Positions 26,769 to 35,196 are shown, numbered from the stretch's first letter. The stretch is 64,000 nucleotides of DNA from Nocardia inohanensis NBRC 100128 (GCF_001612945.1 NZ_BDBK01000001.1:372001-436000); one strand, 5' to 3'. Numbers and translations are program-made. Notes: generated from the sequence alone by a model not told the origin.

Positions 26769-27520
26769 GCGCGAAGGAGATTCGACTTCAGCCGCACGAG
26801 ACCCGGTTTCTGGAGTTCGCGGCGCAGGAACGTGGCATGGCGTTGTCGGTGATGGCCGAGGCGTTGGGGCGGAGCCTGCGGGGAGCGCGGGAGACGGCGT
26901 GGCGCTTGAAGCAGGCGGGGCAGATCGAGGTGACCCGGTTGGACTACGGGTCGCCGGGACCATGGCGTCGGTCGCGTTTCGATAGCCCGGAGTCCGACAC
27001 CAGTGGTCCGCTCTGGATCTACGTGCTCCGGGAAATCGTCTGGAGCTATATCGATTTCGACCCTGGTCCGTGGCAGCCGCGGTCATCGACGGCCGCGCAC
27101 ATGACCGCAGTCACCCGGTTGCGGTTGGCGTTGACGGGCATGGATACCGATCCGGAGGCGTGGACCAGCGAGCGCCTGCTCTACCACCAGCTCAAGAACG
27201 GCGGCGCGGGCGGCGGCCACGTGCATGACGCCTGGTTCCGGGATTTCGCCGATCCGGATCAGGTTTGGGCGATCGAGGTTGAACTCTCCCGCAAACGCGG
27301 CGCGGGCCGCCTACTCGCAGCCATGAGCGGCGCGGTCGAGGTGGCCGAGCGGGAGGGCTTGGCAGGGGTTCTGTATTTCGTGCGCGGCGAAGCACTGCGG
27401 CGCGCGGTCGAAGCCACGGCACAGCGGCTGGCGCACAAGCGCGGCGTCGAGTCACTGCCGAACCTCGAAATCCATGACTTGGACGCGACTTTGGCGCGCA
27501 AGGAGGTGAACCGGCCATGA
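26765..27520 (+). CDS. Replication-relaxation family protein
   Basis: 251 residues. The N-terminal 70 residues look like a winged helix (ETRFLEFAAQERGMALSVMA, RETAWRLKQAGQIEVTRL). The C-terminal half carries the Replic_Relax pattern VWAIEVELSRKRGAGRLLAA with an acidic pair in AIEVELS, then AGVLYFVRG. Members occur beside transfer ATPases on actinomycete plasmids and elements; a part in DNA processing at the origin is suspected but not shown. This is the best candidate here for a replication or relaxase-like protein. Coupled to both neighbours. Confidence 0.75.
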   Translation: MSAKEIRLQPHETRFLEFAAQERGMALSVMAEALGRSLRGARETAWRLKQAGQIEVTRLDYGSPGPWRRSRFDSPESDTSGPLWIYVLREIVWSYIDFDPGPWQPRSSTAAHMTAVTRLRLALTGMDTDPEAWTSERLLYHQLKNGGAGGGHVHDAWFRDFADPDQVWAIEVELSRKRGAGRLLAAMSGAVEVAEREGLAGVLYFVRGEALRRAVEATAQRLAHKRGVESLPNLEIHDLDATLARKEVNRP

Positions 27521-29583
27521 GCGACTGTGTCCCGTTGATCACTCCCGCTGACTGCGGCCCTGTGATCGCCACCATGCCCGCCACCTCGATACCGGTGACC
27601 CCGATGCCTCCGGTGACCACGATCGAACCCACCACTGCGCCGACGCCGACGTCGGAGCTGTTCGACAACCAAACCCTCCCGAACGGCTGGCACGCCCCGA
27701 ACTGGCATCTGCCCGAGATCAGCGTTGCCAGCGCTTTCTCGGCGACGGGTACTGCGGTGGCCGGCATCGTGTTCGTGCTGTTGCTGATCGTGGGCATGAA
27801 TCTGCTTGCTGTGCACCGGCGTTGGGATGCCCGGCAGGTCCGCAACTTCGCACTCGGGACGCTGGTGTTGCCACTGGGGGCAATGTGGACCGCGGATTCC
27901 TGGCTCGCGCCGCTGGTGTTGTGGTGGCAGGGCAGTGCCGTACTGATTCGATCCGGTCCGGGTTCGGGAGCCTTGGTCGCGATGACCGCAGGATGCCTGC
28001 CTTTCGCCTGGGGCGCGGCTGCACTGTATCGGGCGCGATTCCTTGCCCGGTTGGGTACCGAAGGGTTGGAGTCGCCCTGGAAGACGCGCCGGTTGCAGCG
28101 CCGTCAGCAGCACGGCAAAGCCGCTGCCGCCCGTCGTGCCGCCCGCTATGGCGCGCCGTTGGTGACTGGCTGGTGGAAGTCGATTGCGGTGTTGGGCACT
28201 CTGTCCGAGCGCACCGACGCCACTCAGCCGACCACGATCACCCAGCTGATTAACGGGTCCGGGTCAAAATTCGAGATCCCGATCGAGGGCCTGGGACACA
28301 TGGTGGTGCTGGGCATGTCGCAGAAGGCGGGAAAGACGACCCTGCTCGTGCGGTTCGCCACCGCCCTCTATACGGCGTTCTGGCACCGGTATGTGCGCAC
28401 GGGGGAGAAGCGTCCGCTGTTGATCTTCGTGGACTGCAAGGGCGGTAAGCAGGGCTTACAAACCGGCCGCCAGGTGGTGAAGATCGCCGCCCGTCTCGGG
28501 GTGCATCCGAGCCGGATCGCGTTGTGGCCCATCACCAATCGACTCGATCTGTGGTCGATGGATGCCGAGGACATGTGCGCCACGTTGGAGACCATGATCA
28601 ACCCGGTCCAGGCTGCGGAGTCGGGATCGGAGCATTTCAAGCAGAACCGCATCCGGGTAACCAAGCTCGCGGTGGATGCCCCGTGCGGGCCGCCGCGGTC
28701 GAAGCAGGAGTTTCTGGACCGGCTCACCCCCAACGCTCTTCAAAAGTTGTGGGCAGGCCACGAGGCGATCGAGAACGAGATCGATGCGCTGGAGAAGAAC
28801 AAGCCGCCCGCCATCGGCGACGTCTCGGGCAAATTCCGCAACATCTTCGCCGCGATCGGTGAGGGATTCGACGGCGGCCGACCCCTCGATTCCTTCGACG
28901 TCATTTGTGCGACTGTGCCCGGCACCGTCCCCGGGGAATACGCCCGCGCCCAAGTCGCGGCCTTGAACACCCTGGTGGAGCAGTTCGCCGCAGGCGATCA
29001 CAACCGGCAGATCATCCTGATCGAGGACGAGGTCTCGGCGGTCGCGGACAAGACCGGCGGCATCTCCCAAATCAACATCGCCGAACGGCTTTTGGGCATG
29101 GGCGTGATCGCGATCTTCGCCGCCCAGAACCAGTACGGACTAGGTCAAACCCCCGACGAACGACGCCGTCTTTTGGAAGCCTGCCCGTCCGGTGCGCTGC
29201 TGATGAAGCAGGAAGGCGGAGGCAAGGTCTCGGAAGTGTTCGGGTCGCGCCCGGTCACCGAGAACACCCGCCGCGCCACCAAGGGCAAGGTCGGCGACGA
29301 AGGCACCCTGGGCAACCGGGAAACGTTCTTCATCGATCCGAACCGTTTGGCGGAGTTCGGAATCGGGGACGTGGTGTGGGTCCATGCATTGAAAGCCCAA
29401 TGGGGTCATGTGGTTCCGGTCGAGCTGGACGAGATCGCGTCGCTACCGGTAGACCCGCACCCGGAACAGTGGGTGACCAACACCGTGCCCCGCGTTCCGC
29501 TGCGGCGGATACGGGACCTGGATTCCGGGCGGGCGCGGCGTGCTGATCTCGGTTTCGACGGGGAAAGCGGTGGGGTCGCATGA
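27517..29583 (+). CDS. FtsK/VirD4-like DNA transfer ATPase
   Basis: 688 residues. After a Pro/Thr-rich N-terminus come three to four membrane helices (about 70-175). The ATPase core has Walker A GMSQKAGKTTLL near 265-276, LLIFVDCKGGKQG soon after, and Walker B QIILIEDEVSAV near 498-509, followed by VIAIFAAQNQYG. The order fits coupling or FtsK-type DNA pumps that move element DNA to a recipient cell. It differs from classic TraB in having several helices, a long insertion (about 345-440) and no obvious DNA-recognising winged helix at the end. It is coupled to the genes on both sides. Confidence 0.85.
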   Translation: MSDCVPLITPADCGPVIATMPATSIPVTPMPPVTTIEPTTAPTPTSELFDNQTLPNGWHAPNWHLPEISVASAFSATGTAVAGIVFVLLLIVGMNLLAVHRRWDARQVRNFALGTLVLPLGAMWTADSWLAPLVLWWQGSAVLIRSGPGSGALVAMTAGCLPFAWGAAALYRARFLARLGTEGLESPWKTRRLQRRQQHGKAAAARRAARYGAPLVTGWWKSIAVLGTLSERTDATQPTTITQLINGSGSKFEIPIEGLGHMVVLGMSQKAGKTTLLVRFATALYTAFWHRYVRTGEKRPLLIFVDCKGGKQGLQTGRQVVKIAARLGVHPSRIALWPITNRLDLWSMDAEDMCATLETMINPVQAAESGSEHFKQNRIRVTKLAVDAPCGPPRSKQEFLDRLTPNALQKLWAGHEAIENEIDALEKNKPPAIGDVSGKFRNIFAAIGEGFDGGRPLDSFDVICATVPGTVPGEYARAQVAALNTLVEQFAAGDHNRQIILIEDEVSAVADKTGGISQINIAERLLGMGVIAIFAAQNQYGLGQTPDERRRLLEACPSGALLMKQEGGGKVSEVFGSRPVTENTRRATKGKVGDEGTLGNRETFFIDPNRLAEFGIGDVVWVHALKAQWGHVVPVELDEIASLPVDPHPEQWVTNTVPRVPLRRIRDLDSGRARRADLGFDGESGGVA

Positions 29584-29753
29584 CCGACTATCTGCGCCCG
29601 ATGGCGGCCTACGTCGCCAGTCAGAGCGAACACCACCAGCGTAATGACCACCCCGGACACCCTGCGCCCGTTCGGGTGTCCACCCCGGACATCAAGCCGG
29701 ACACGACCCACCAGGACGTAGTCAGCGGAGCGGACAGGGGGTGGACACGATGA
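29580..29753 (+). CDS. Small hydrophilic protein, 57 aa
   Basis: Begins in the stop of the ATPase gene (ATGA) and ends in the start of the SpdB-like gene (ATGA). Rich in His, Asp and Pro, no motif known. Its coding DNA holds three copies of the GGACAC repeat described under 29655-30582 and a GGACACC/GGTGTCC inverted repeat at 29655-29681, so the DNA itself may matter as much as the peptide. Confidence 0.5.
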   Translation: MTDYLRPMAAYVASQSEHHQRNDHPGHPAPVRVSTPDIKPDTTHQDVVSGADRGWTR

Positions 29754-30582
29754 CCGCCACCGAGCAGATCCGCGGGCGCGCAGTCGCGCAGGCAGGTTTC
29801 GTATTCGGGTCACTGACCTCGATCGCGGCCAACGTCCTGCACACCTATCTACCCACTGTCCACATGCCCGAAGGACTGCTGCTCGGACTGGCGGCGCGAC
29901 TCGGGGCCGCGATCTGGCCGATCGGGTTGCTGCTGAGCATCGAAGTCCTGGCCCGGGTGTCCTGGCGGCGCGGGCCCGCGTGGCGGATTGCGCGCTTCGG
30001 CGGTGCCGGCGCGGTCGCAGTGGGGTCGGCGATCATCTCCTACGGCCACGTCCGGGAAGTCCTGTTGGCCTGGGGATATGGGCATCCTGCCGCCGAATTC
30101 GGGCCGCTCACCTTGGACGGGCTCATGGTGGTGTGCGGGTTCGCGTTGCTGTCGATGACCCCGCATGGTGAGCAGGCGGCTGCGGGTCGAGTTCGGCAAC
30201 TGCCGGAGCGGGCCGAGGAACGCCGCCCGTCACCGAATCACCGCTTGGCGCACGAAGTGTCACTGGCGACCCAGGTCGAACATCTAGCACCGGTCACCCT
30301 TCCGCACGCGAACACCGTGGACACCGCGTCCGGACACGACTCCGATGCGGATGTCGTCCAGGTGGACACGGCCAACGTGCCGAAGGACAGCACCGTTGAA
30401 GAGGCGGACACCGGGGCGGACATGCGCCGCGAGCGGGCACAGGAATTGCATGCCCAGGGGTGGACACATCGACAGATCGCGACCGAGCTCGGTGTCAGCA
30501 AGCGCACCGTCCAGCGCTACCTGTCCACCGGCGCGGACACCGAACCGGACGGCGGCGTCACCGGCGACATGACCGTGGACAC
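29655..30582 (+). repeat. Ten GGACAC repeats, one orientation
   Basis: GGACAC starts at 29655, 29699, 29743, 30319, 30332, 30364, 30406, 30462, 30535 and 30577, mostly as GTGGACAC or CGGACAC, always on the + strand. They fall in all three reading frames of the two genes they cross, so codon use alone does not explain them. Asp-Thr pairs in the SpdB-like protein account for part of the count. Confidence 0.6.
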
Positions 30583-30676
30583 CGATCCCGCCGCCATCAC
30601 CTCCAAGGAGCCGGTCACGGACTGGCTCTCGACTCTCGGCACGACCCACCCCAGCACGAACGGAGTACACGCATGA
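29750..30676 (+). CDS. SpdB-like DUF2637 protein with C-terminal HTH
   Basis: 308 residues. Four membrane helices in the first 145 residues match DUF2637, the family of spread proteins (SpdB) of actinomycete conjugative plasmids, which help spread transferred DNA along the hypha. A hydrophilic linker follows, then a helix-turn-helix (AQGWTHRQIATELGVSKRTV near 228-247). The ATG at 29750 is preferred over GTG 29741 because it gives the ATGA overlap used by the whole run. The C-terminal HTH could bind the surrounding GGACAC repeats; that is a guess. Confidence 0.82.
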   Translation: MTATEQIRGRAVAQAGFVFGSLTSIAANVLHTYLPTVHMPEGLLLGLAARLGAAIWPIGLLLSIEVLARVSWRRGPAWRIARFGGAGAVAVGSAIISYGHVREVLLAWGYGHPAAEFGPLTLDGLMVVCGFALLSMTPHGEQAAAGRVRQLPERAEERRPSPNHRLAHEVSLATQVEHLAPVTLPHANTVDTASGHDSDADVVQVDTANVPKDSTVEEADTGADMRRERAQELHAQGWTHRQIATELGVSKRTVQRYLSTGADTEPDGGVTGDMTVDTDPAAITSKEPVTDWLSTLGTTHPSTNGVHA

Positions 30677-31098
30677 CCGGCAATCACGGGATCGATTGGG
30701 ACGGTGAGCTGCAAGCGCTCATGGAGTCCTCCGGCATCGACCCGACCACCGCCCAGCGCCCACCCTGGAAAACTCGCGCACGTCACAAACTCGCCCGCGC
30801 CCGCGCCGCCGGAATCGCGATCGCGGTCATAGTGCCGGCACTTTGGCTGACCGCGTCGTCGGGGGCACCGGCCGCGGCCACGACGCCGCTGCGGATATGG
30901 CTGACGGGTTGGATCGGCTACGCGATCTGGATCAGCTTGGGCCGCCCGGACTGGACCACAACATGGCACACCACCCGCGAATTCGGCATCGGTACTGCAC
31001 AAACCGTGTCCCGATTCGTCTTCGCCCGGACCCGACCACTGCGGGCGCGCTGGCGGGCACACCGTCTGGCCCGTCGCCCAGTAACCGTCACTGTCTGA
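30673..31098 (+). CDS. Membrane protein, 141 aa
   Basis: A basic N-terminal half (KTRARHKLARARAAG) precedes a hydrophobic helix (IAIAVIVPALWLTASSGAPA) and a second one (IWLTGWIGYAIWISLG); the tail is Arg-rich. The start overlaps the SpdB-like stop. No family known to me. By position it belongs to the transfer or spread functions. Confidence 0.68.
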   Translation: MTGNHGIDWDGELQALMESSGIDPTTAQRPPWKTRARHKLARARAAGIAIAVIVPALWLTASSGAPAAATTPLRIWLTGWIGYAIWISLGRPDWTTTWHTTREFGIGTAQTVSRFVFARTRPLRARWRAHRLARRPVTVTV

Positions 31099-31122
31099 AT
31101 CTTCGGAAGGAACCCGAACCCC

Positions 31123-31950
31123 ATGTCCGACAACACCGTTGACGAAACCAACCGCAGCTTCTACCAGCTGCTCCAACTGATCCTGCGCCTGTCACACGAG
31201 TACCAACAGAAGTTCCCGCGCAGCCTGAAGCTCTCACGCACGGAGTACAAGGAGTTTCAGCGGCAACTGGAAGAACGCATTCGCCTCGAAGAACACCAGC
31301 AAGCCGCCACCGTGGCCTGGTACGAGGCCCGGGTCGCCGACTACCGGCGTGAGCGCGCTGATCTCGCCGCCCGGCACGAGGCAGGCACGCTCACCGACGA
31401 AGAGCGAATGAAGGCCACCGCCTACTTGGACGGGATGCGGGCGGGCATCGAGAACACCGTCCACACGGTCAATCTGACCCCCGAACAGCGCGGGCAAGTA
31501 GTCCAAGCGCTGGACGCGGTCGAGGCTGATCCGCGGATGCGGATGCCGCACGGTGTGTTCGGGCCGATGACCCACCGCGAAAAGGCGGTGGCCCGTGGGC
31601 GGGCAGCGGAATCGGAAGCCGAAGCCATCGCCCACGACGAGCAGCGCATCGCCCGCCAGGCCGCGACCGAACAGCCGGTCCCCACTGGCGGCCTGCGCAC
31701 GGTGATCCAGCTGGAACGCGCCAATGCCGTTCTGCAACAGCAAGTCCAGACCCTGACCACCGACAACGCCACCCTCACCGATCAGGTCAACAAGCTCCAA
31801 GCCCAACTCTCGGCGACAGCGCACGCATCGACCAACGGGCACGCCGTTCATGCCGACCAGCAGGCCGAGCAGGACGCGGCGGCCGAGGCCGACCTGCAAG
31901 CCGAGCCGCCCGATCCAGGATCCGCCGCGCAGATGGAAGCCGAAGCCTAA
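31123..31950 (+). CDS. Coiled-coil protein, 275 aa
   Basis: Hydrophilic protein with long helical stretches: residues 30-85 rich in Glu/Arg/Gln (FQRQLEERIRLEEHQQAATV) and a heptad-like stretch near 190-230 (LERANAVLQQQVQTLTTDNA). It has its own site GGAAGG 24 bases after the preceding stop, so it is the first gene of the run not overlapped. The C-terminus is Ala/Glu/Asp-rich. Function unknown; a structural or scaffold role is possible. Confidence 0.72.
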   Translation: MSDNTVDETNRSFYQLLQLILRLSHEYQQKFPRSLKLSRTEYKEFQRQLEERIRLEEHQQAATVAWYEARVADYRRERADLAARHEAGTLTDEERMKATAYLDGMRAGIENTVHTVNLTPEQRGQVVQALDAVEADPRMRMPHGVFGPMTHREKAVARGRAAESEAEAIAHDEQRIARQAATEQPVPTGGLRTVIQLERANAVLQQQVQTLTTDNATLTDQVNKLQAQLSATAHASTNGHAVHADQQAEQDAAAEADLQAEPPDPGSAAQMEAEA

Positions 31951-32121
31951 TCGGCTGCATCCCAAGGGTTTTAACAACAACACAGAAATGGAGGTAACCG
32001 CTACGACAGCTGACAGTCAGTGATCCATCCGGATCACGCCTTACGAGGCTTGGACAACCTCACCGAGAACTCGATTTTCGGGAAACCCATTCTATTTCAA
32101 CGAAGTTCAGGAGTAACTGAC

Positions 32122-32592
32122 ATGTCCGGAGAGACAACTCTCACCATTATCGGCAACCTCACCGACGACCCCAAGATCCGCTACTTCGGCGACACGGGGG
32201 ACGCGGTGGTCAATTTCACCGTCGCTTCGACACCGCGGGTATTCGACGCCAAGACGAAGCAGTGGAAAGACGGTCCGGCGTTGTTCATGCGCTGCACCCA
32301 GTGGCGCGAAGCCGCCGAACACCTCGCCAACTCCCTCACCAAGGGCGCGCGCGTGGTGGTGGTCGGCAAGTTGCAGCAGCGCACCTACGACGACCGGGAA
32401 GGCAACAAGCGCACCGTCATGGAAATCGTTGCCGACGAAGTGGGGGTTTCGCTGAAATACGCTGTCGCCAAACCGGTCCGCCAGTCCACCCGCAAGAACG
32501 GCGGGCAGAGCGGAAACACCGGCCGGGCCGCGGGCGGAGTCGGCGACGACCCGTACGCAGGCTTCACGCCCGAGCCGGAGGAGGTGGCCTGA
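32122..32592 (+). CDS. ssb: Single-stranded DNA-binding protein
   Basis: 156 residues; ATG with AGGAG nine bases upstream. The OB-fold is clear: TTLTIIGNLTDDPKIRYF, VVNFTVASTPRVFD, LFMRCTQWREAAEHLA and GARVVVVGKLQQRTYDD. A Gly/Asn-rich linker follows. The tail ends in PEPEEVA and lacks the DDDIPF-type tip that recruits host repair proteins, common in element-borne SSBs. It probably coats the single strand during transfer or rolling-circle replication. Confidence 0.92.
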   Translation: MSGETTLTIIGNLTDDPKIRYFGDTGDAVVNFTVASTPRVFDAKTKQWKDGPALFMRCTQWREAAEHLANSLTKGARVVVVGKLQQRTYDDREGNKRTVMEIVADEVGVSLKYAVAKPVRQSTRKNGGQSGNTGRAAGGVGDDPYAGFTPEPEEVA

Positions 32593-32594
32593 TC

Positions 32595-32909
32595 ATGGCA
32601 TGTGTCATCAGCCGGGCCGAGAACCCCAACGGCGGCAGCGAAAAGATCACCGTCCATTGGCATGAACTGCTTACCCAAATGATGCTGGAAATCGGCAAGG
32701 GTGAGCCGTCCATCGCCATCATGTGGCAGCCCGACTCGGACACCGGGGTGCAGACCCACCTCAGTGTCGAGGAGGCCGCCGCTTTGGCCGAAGCGCTGAT
32801 CACGGCGCTGGAGCGACTCGCGGAATTCACCAACGGCATTGGTTCGATACCGGACTGGCTGCCGCCGGACTTCGGCCAGACCCAGTGGCCGCAGGCAGGT
32901 GAGTTCTGA
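32595..32909 (+). CDS. Small element protein, paralogue 1 of 4
   Basis: 104 residues. A beta-rich first half is followed by SIAIMWQPDSDTGVQTHLSV and EEAAALAEALITAL, a strand-turn-strand-helix unit also seen in the next three genes. The start lies 2 bases after the ssb stop and the stop shares one base with the next start. Function unknown; related helix signatures (LTxxEAxxLAxxL) are widespread in small proteins of actinobacterial elements. Confidence 0.68.
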   Translation: MACVISRAENPNGGSEKITVHWHELLTQMMLEIGKGEPSIAIMWQPDSDTGVQTHLSVEEAAALAEALITALERLAEFTNGIGSIPDWLPPDFGQTQWPQAGEF

Positions 32910-33283
32910 TGCGCAACGAATACGGCGACCACGTCAGCGGCCAGGACGACGACGTGTGCACCAACATCCGGGTGTTCGGATCCTTCGAGGTCCGCTACTT
33001 CGGGCACATCGATCGGGTGTGCGTCGAGGTTCGCGGCAAGCAGGGATGGGCCAGGATGAGCATGCAGCTCACCCTGGAACAGGCCCAGCTGTTGCGGGAC
33101 CTGGTCGATGCCGGGATCACGGACGCGGTGGCGGCGAAAGCTGTTCCCGTACAGCCGGAACCGGTGCGCATCGATCCGGGTCTGGCGTTGCTCAACGAAG
33201 TGGTGACGCCGAAGGTGGCACCGCTCCTCGGGCACGTCGGAACGTTCAACGGCCCCAGCTCGAAGGATGCGGCCGATGCGTAA
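32909..33283 (+). CDS. Small element protein, paralogue 2 of 4
   Basis: 124 residues. VCVEVRGKQGWARMSMQLTL and EQAQLLRDLVDAGITDAV align with the unit in the preceding protein. A Pro/Val-rich C-terminal third follows. It starts in a TGATG overlap and its end overlaps the next start. No catalytic residues stand out. Confidence 0.66.
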   Translation: MRNEYGDHVSGQDDDVCTNIRVFGSFEVRYFGHIDRVCVEVRGKQGWARMSMQLTLEQAQLLRDLVDAGITDAVAAKAVPVQPEPVRIDPGLALLNEVVTPKVAPLLGHVGTFNGPSSKDAADA

Positions 33284-33524
33284 TCCATTCCGACGCAGCC
33301 ATGTTCACTTCGATGGCGAGGTGACGCCGTTCGTGGCCAAGCACCTGCTGTTCTCGGCGTACTACGACCCGAACCTCGACATGATCGTGGTCGGTGTCCG
33401 CGCGCTGGGCTCGGCGGGAGGTCCTGAAGTCGCGTTGCCATTGTGGGACGCGGTCAACCTGCAAGACATGATCGGCGCCGCAGTCCAGGACGCCGTCACC
33501 TCCAATGACGGGACGGTCCAGTAA
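33276..33524 (+). CDS. Small element protein, paralogue 3 of 4
   Basis: 82 residues. MIVVGVRALGSAGGPEVALP followed by WDAVNLQDMIGAAVQDAV matches the shared strand-helix unit. The ATG at 33276 has AAGG nine bases upstream; the ATG at 33267 lies right on that site and is less likely. It overlaps its neighbours on both sides. Confidence 0.62.
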   Translation: MRNPFRRSHVHFDGEVTPFVAKHLLFSAYYDPNLDMIVVGVRALGSAGGPEVALPLWDAVNLQDMIGAAVQDAVTSNDGTVQ

Positions 33525-33859
33525 TGGCGTTCATCAGTAGCGAAGCCCACATCCCCAACGGGGAAGGCGACTTCCTCAAAGGCGGCTACGGATCCTCGGT
33601 GTTGTACTGGCACAACATGCCGCTGGCCAAGGTCACGAACCTGCCCGCGGACGACTGCCGGGGCGACATCGAAATCCAATGGCTGATCGGCCTCTCCAAG
33701 GGCGTACGGGTATGCATGCGCGTTGACGAGGCGGATTCGCTTGCGGGTCTGCTGTGCTCGGCGATTACCACCCACGTATTCGGCAACGACAACGACGTCG
33801 CGGCCCCCGAACCCGTCAACGACGACGGCCCGGGCTCCGAGCCGAAGGAGTGCTGGTGA
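33524..33859 (+). CDS. Small element protein, paralogue 4 of 4
   Basis: 111 residues. DIEIQWLIGLSKGVRVCMRV and DEADSLAGLLCSAITTHV carry the shared unit. The N-terminus (SEAHIPNGEGDFLKGGYG) differs from the others and the tail is acidic. Start and stop overlap neighbours (TAATG, TGATG). Function unknown. Confidence 0.66.
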   Translation: MAFISSEAHIPNGEGDFLKGGYGSSVLYWHNMPLAKVTNLPADDCRGDIEIQWLIGLSKGVRVCMRVDEADSLAGLLCSAITTHVFGNDNDVAAPEPVNDDGPGSEPKECW

Positions 33860-34068
33860 TGAGCACGAACCCCAACACCGGCCGCCGGAATACCCAGCGG
33901 GACAAGGCCGTCGCGATCGAGATCAGCGAGCTGATCCGCGAGCGTGACGAACTCCAGGACCAGAACAGGGAACTGCTCGATCAGGTGCAGTGCCTGCAAT
34001 GGGACCTGGGCGCACTCCAGCAGCAGCACGACCTGTGCCCGCCACAGGCCGCGGCAAGGAGGCGGTAA
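33859..34068 (+). CDS. Small coiled-coil protein, 69 aa
   Basis: A heptad-rich helix, IRERDELQDQNRELLDQVQC, covers the middle. The start overlaps the preceding stop and the stop overlaps the next start. It looks like a dimerising adaptor; no partner can be named. Confidence 0.6.
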   Translation: MSTNPNTGRRNTQRDKAVAIEISELIRERDELQDQNRELLDQVQCLQWDLGALQQQHDLCPPQAAARRR

Positions 34069-34271
34069 TGGACCCGGACAAGGCCCTGGAACGCATCCGC
34101 GATCTCGTCTACGACGCTGATCGGCGCCGCCCGCATCTCGACGGCAATGAAGCCGCTCGGGTCCTGTATGCCCTCACCGAAGTCGTTGAGGGACTGGACC
34201 GCTGGCTGACCGACGGTGGAGTCTTTCCCCTGGAATGGCTCGGGGACCGAGTGGTGCTGGTGCTGGCATGA
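34068..34271 (+). CDS. Small helical protein, 67 aa
   Basis: Mostly helical, acidic (MDPDKALERIRDLVYDADRR and ARVLYALTEVVEGLDRWLTD). It has a TAATG start overlap and an ATGA end overlap. No motif known. Confidence 0.58.
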   Translation: MDPDKALERIRDLVYDADRRRPHLDGNEAARVLYALTEVVEGLDRWLTDGGVFPLEWLGDRVVLVLA

Positions 34272-34582
34272 AGGCCGATCTCGAATGCTGCGACGAGCGC
34301 ATGAGTCTGGTGCCGGCTCCGTCCAAGGACTGGCCGATCACCCAGCTCATGCACTGCTACCAATGTGGGCACTTCGAACCCTACGATCCCGAACCGGTAT
34401 CGCCGGAGTCGACCGCGCCGAGCTGCCTGTGCGGCACCGGGATGGTCGATCTTCCACCGGCACAATGGGACCGCACACGGTTCAAGATCGCTCACTGCCC
34501 GGGGTGCGGCAACTACGAGACGTGGGGCATCGCCGGACTGCGCCGCGACGACGGTAACCAACCGCCGGAGCGTGCGTCATGA
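34268..34582 (+). CDS. Cysteine-rich zinc-ribbon-like protein, 104 aa
   Basis: Three Cys pairs or pseudo-pairs: CYQCGHFEPYD, CLCGTG and CPGCGNYETWG, which could form two zinc knuckles of rubredoxin or ribbon type; an extra CC sits near the N-terminus. Probably binds metal and possibly DNA. Coupled to both neighbours by overlaps. Confidence 0.64.
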   Translation: MKADLECCDERMSLVPAPSKDWPITQLMHCYQCGHFEPYDPEPVSPESTAPSCLCGTGMVDLPPAQWDRTRFKIAHCPGCGNYETWGIAGLRRDDGNQPPERAS

Positions 34583-34746
34583 CCCGCGATTCGACCTACC
34601 GGTTCTGCGGCTGCCAGGACTGTTTCGACATCGTCGTCGGAACCGTGCGGGCACTGACCCTGTGTAGCGACTGCGAAGAGGCAGGCTGCGAGATCGGGGA
34701 CGGTGAGTGCCAACGCCTCGACGCCTACGACAACGACTGTTGTTGA
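34579..34746 (+). CDS. Cysteine-rich small protein, 55 aa
   Basis: Ten cysteines in 55 residues: FCGCQDC, LCSDCEEAGCE, GECQ and a terminal CC. Likely a zinc-binding miniprotein. The start lies in the stop of the preceding gene. Function unknown. Confidence 0.58.
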   Translation: MTRDSTYRFCGCQDCFDIVVGTVRALTLCSDCEEAGCEIGDGECQRLDAYDNDCC

Positions 34747-34760
34747 AGTGGGTGTTGATC

Positions 34761-34967
34761 ATGGCGAAAGCGAAGAAGCCAATGAGCCGCCGCACCGAAT
34801 TGCGGTTGGGAAAGGAGTTCCAGGAACGGTACGACCGCGGAGACAACTGGTCCGTGATCGCCGTCGACTACGACATGTCGCAGGCGAAGGTGAAACGACT
34901 GGCCAAGATCTACCAGGTCGACTGTGACCGGAAAGCCCACCAGCATCAGCTGACCCTGTTCCGCTGA
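34761..34967 (+). CDS. Small basic HTH-like protein, 68 aa
   Basis: Basic N-terminus (AKAKKPMSRRTELRLG), then DNWSVIAVDYDMSQAKVKRL, which can be read as a helix-turn-helix with a recognition helix at SQAKVKRLAKIY. Last gene of the run. The start site is weak, so the exact start is uncertain. Could be a regulator of the adjacent repeat region or just a small DNA-binding protein. Confidence 0.55.
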   Translation: MAKAKKPMSRRTELRLGKEFQERYDRGDNWSVIAVDYDMSQAKVKRLAKIYQVDCDRKAHQHQLTLFR

Positions 34968-35009
34968 GCTGCCGGGCACAACTGAACATCAACTGAATAC
35001 CGAGAAAGC

Positions 35010-35054
35010 GGAGTCCGTGCCTGTCACAACCAGGCACGGGCTCCGCCCCTTTTT
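35010..35054 (+). terminator. Terminator of the transfer run
   Basis: A 14-bp stem (35010-35023 with 35031-35044, one G-T pair) and a 7-base loop, followed by GCCCC and five T. It ends the run that begins at 26087. Confidence 0.85.
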
Positions 35055-35196
35055 CTATCAGGTTCGCCGGCACCGGGGACACCACCCGCACAGGAGTGTC
35101 AGCGGCATCCGAAGGTGCGGGGTGGGGCGCGCGGTTACAGCGGGCAGGCCCTGCGCCTGCCCGGTACCTGCCCGCCAAGGGGCCGCAGAGGCTCCA

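Noticed and set aside
27517..29583. Chromosomal cell-division FtsK
   Set aside because: Length, membrane layout and the neighbouring SpdB-like and SSB genes fit an element-borne transfer pump, not the division protein.
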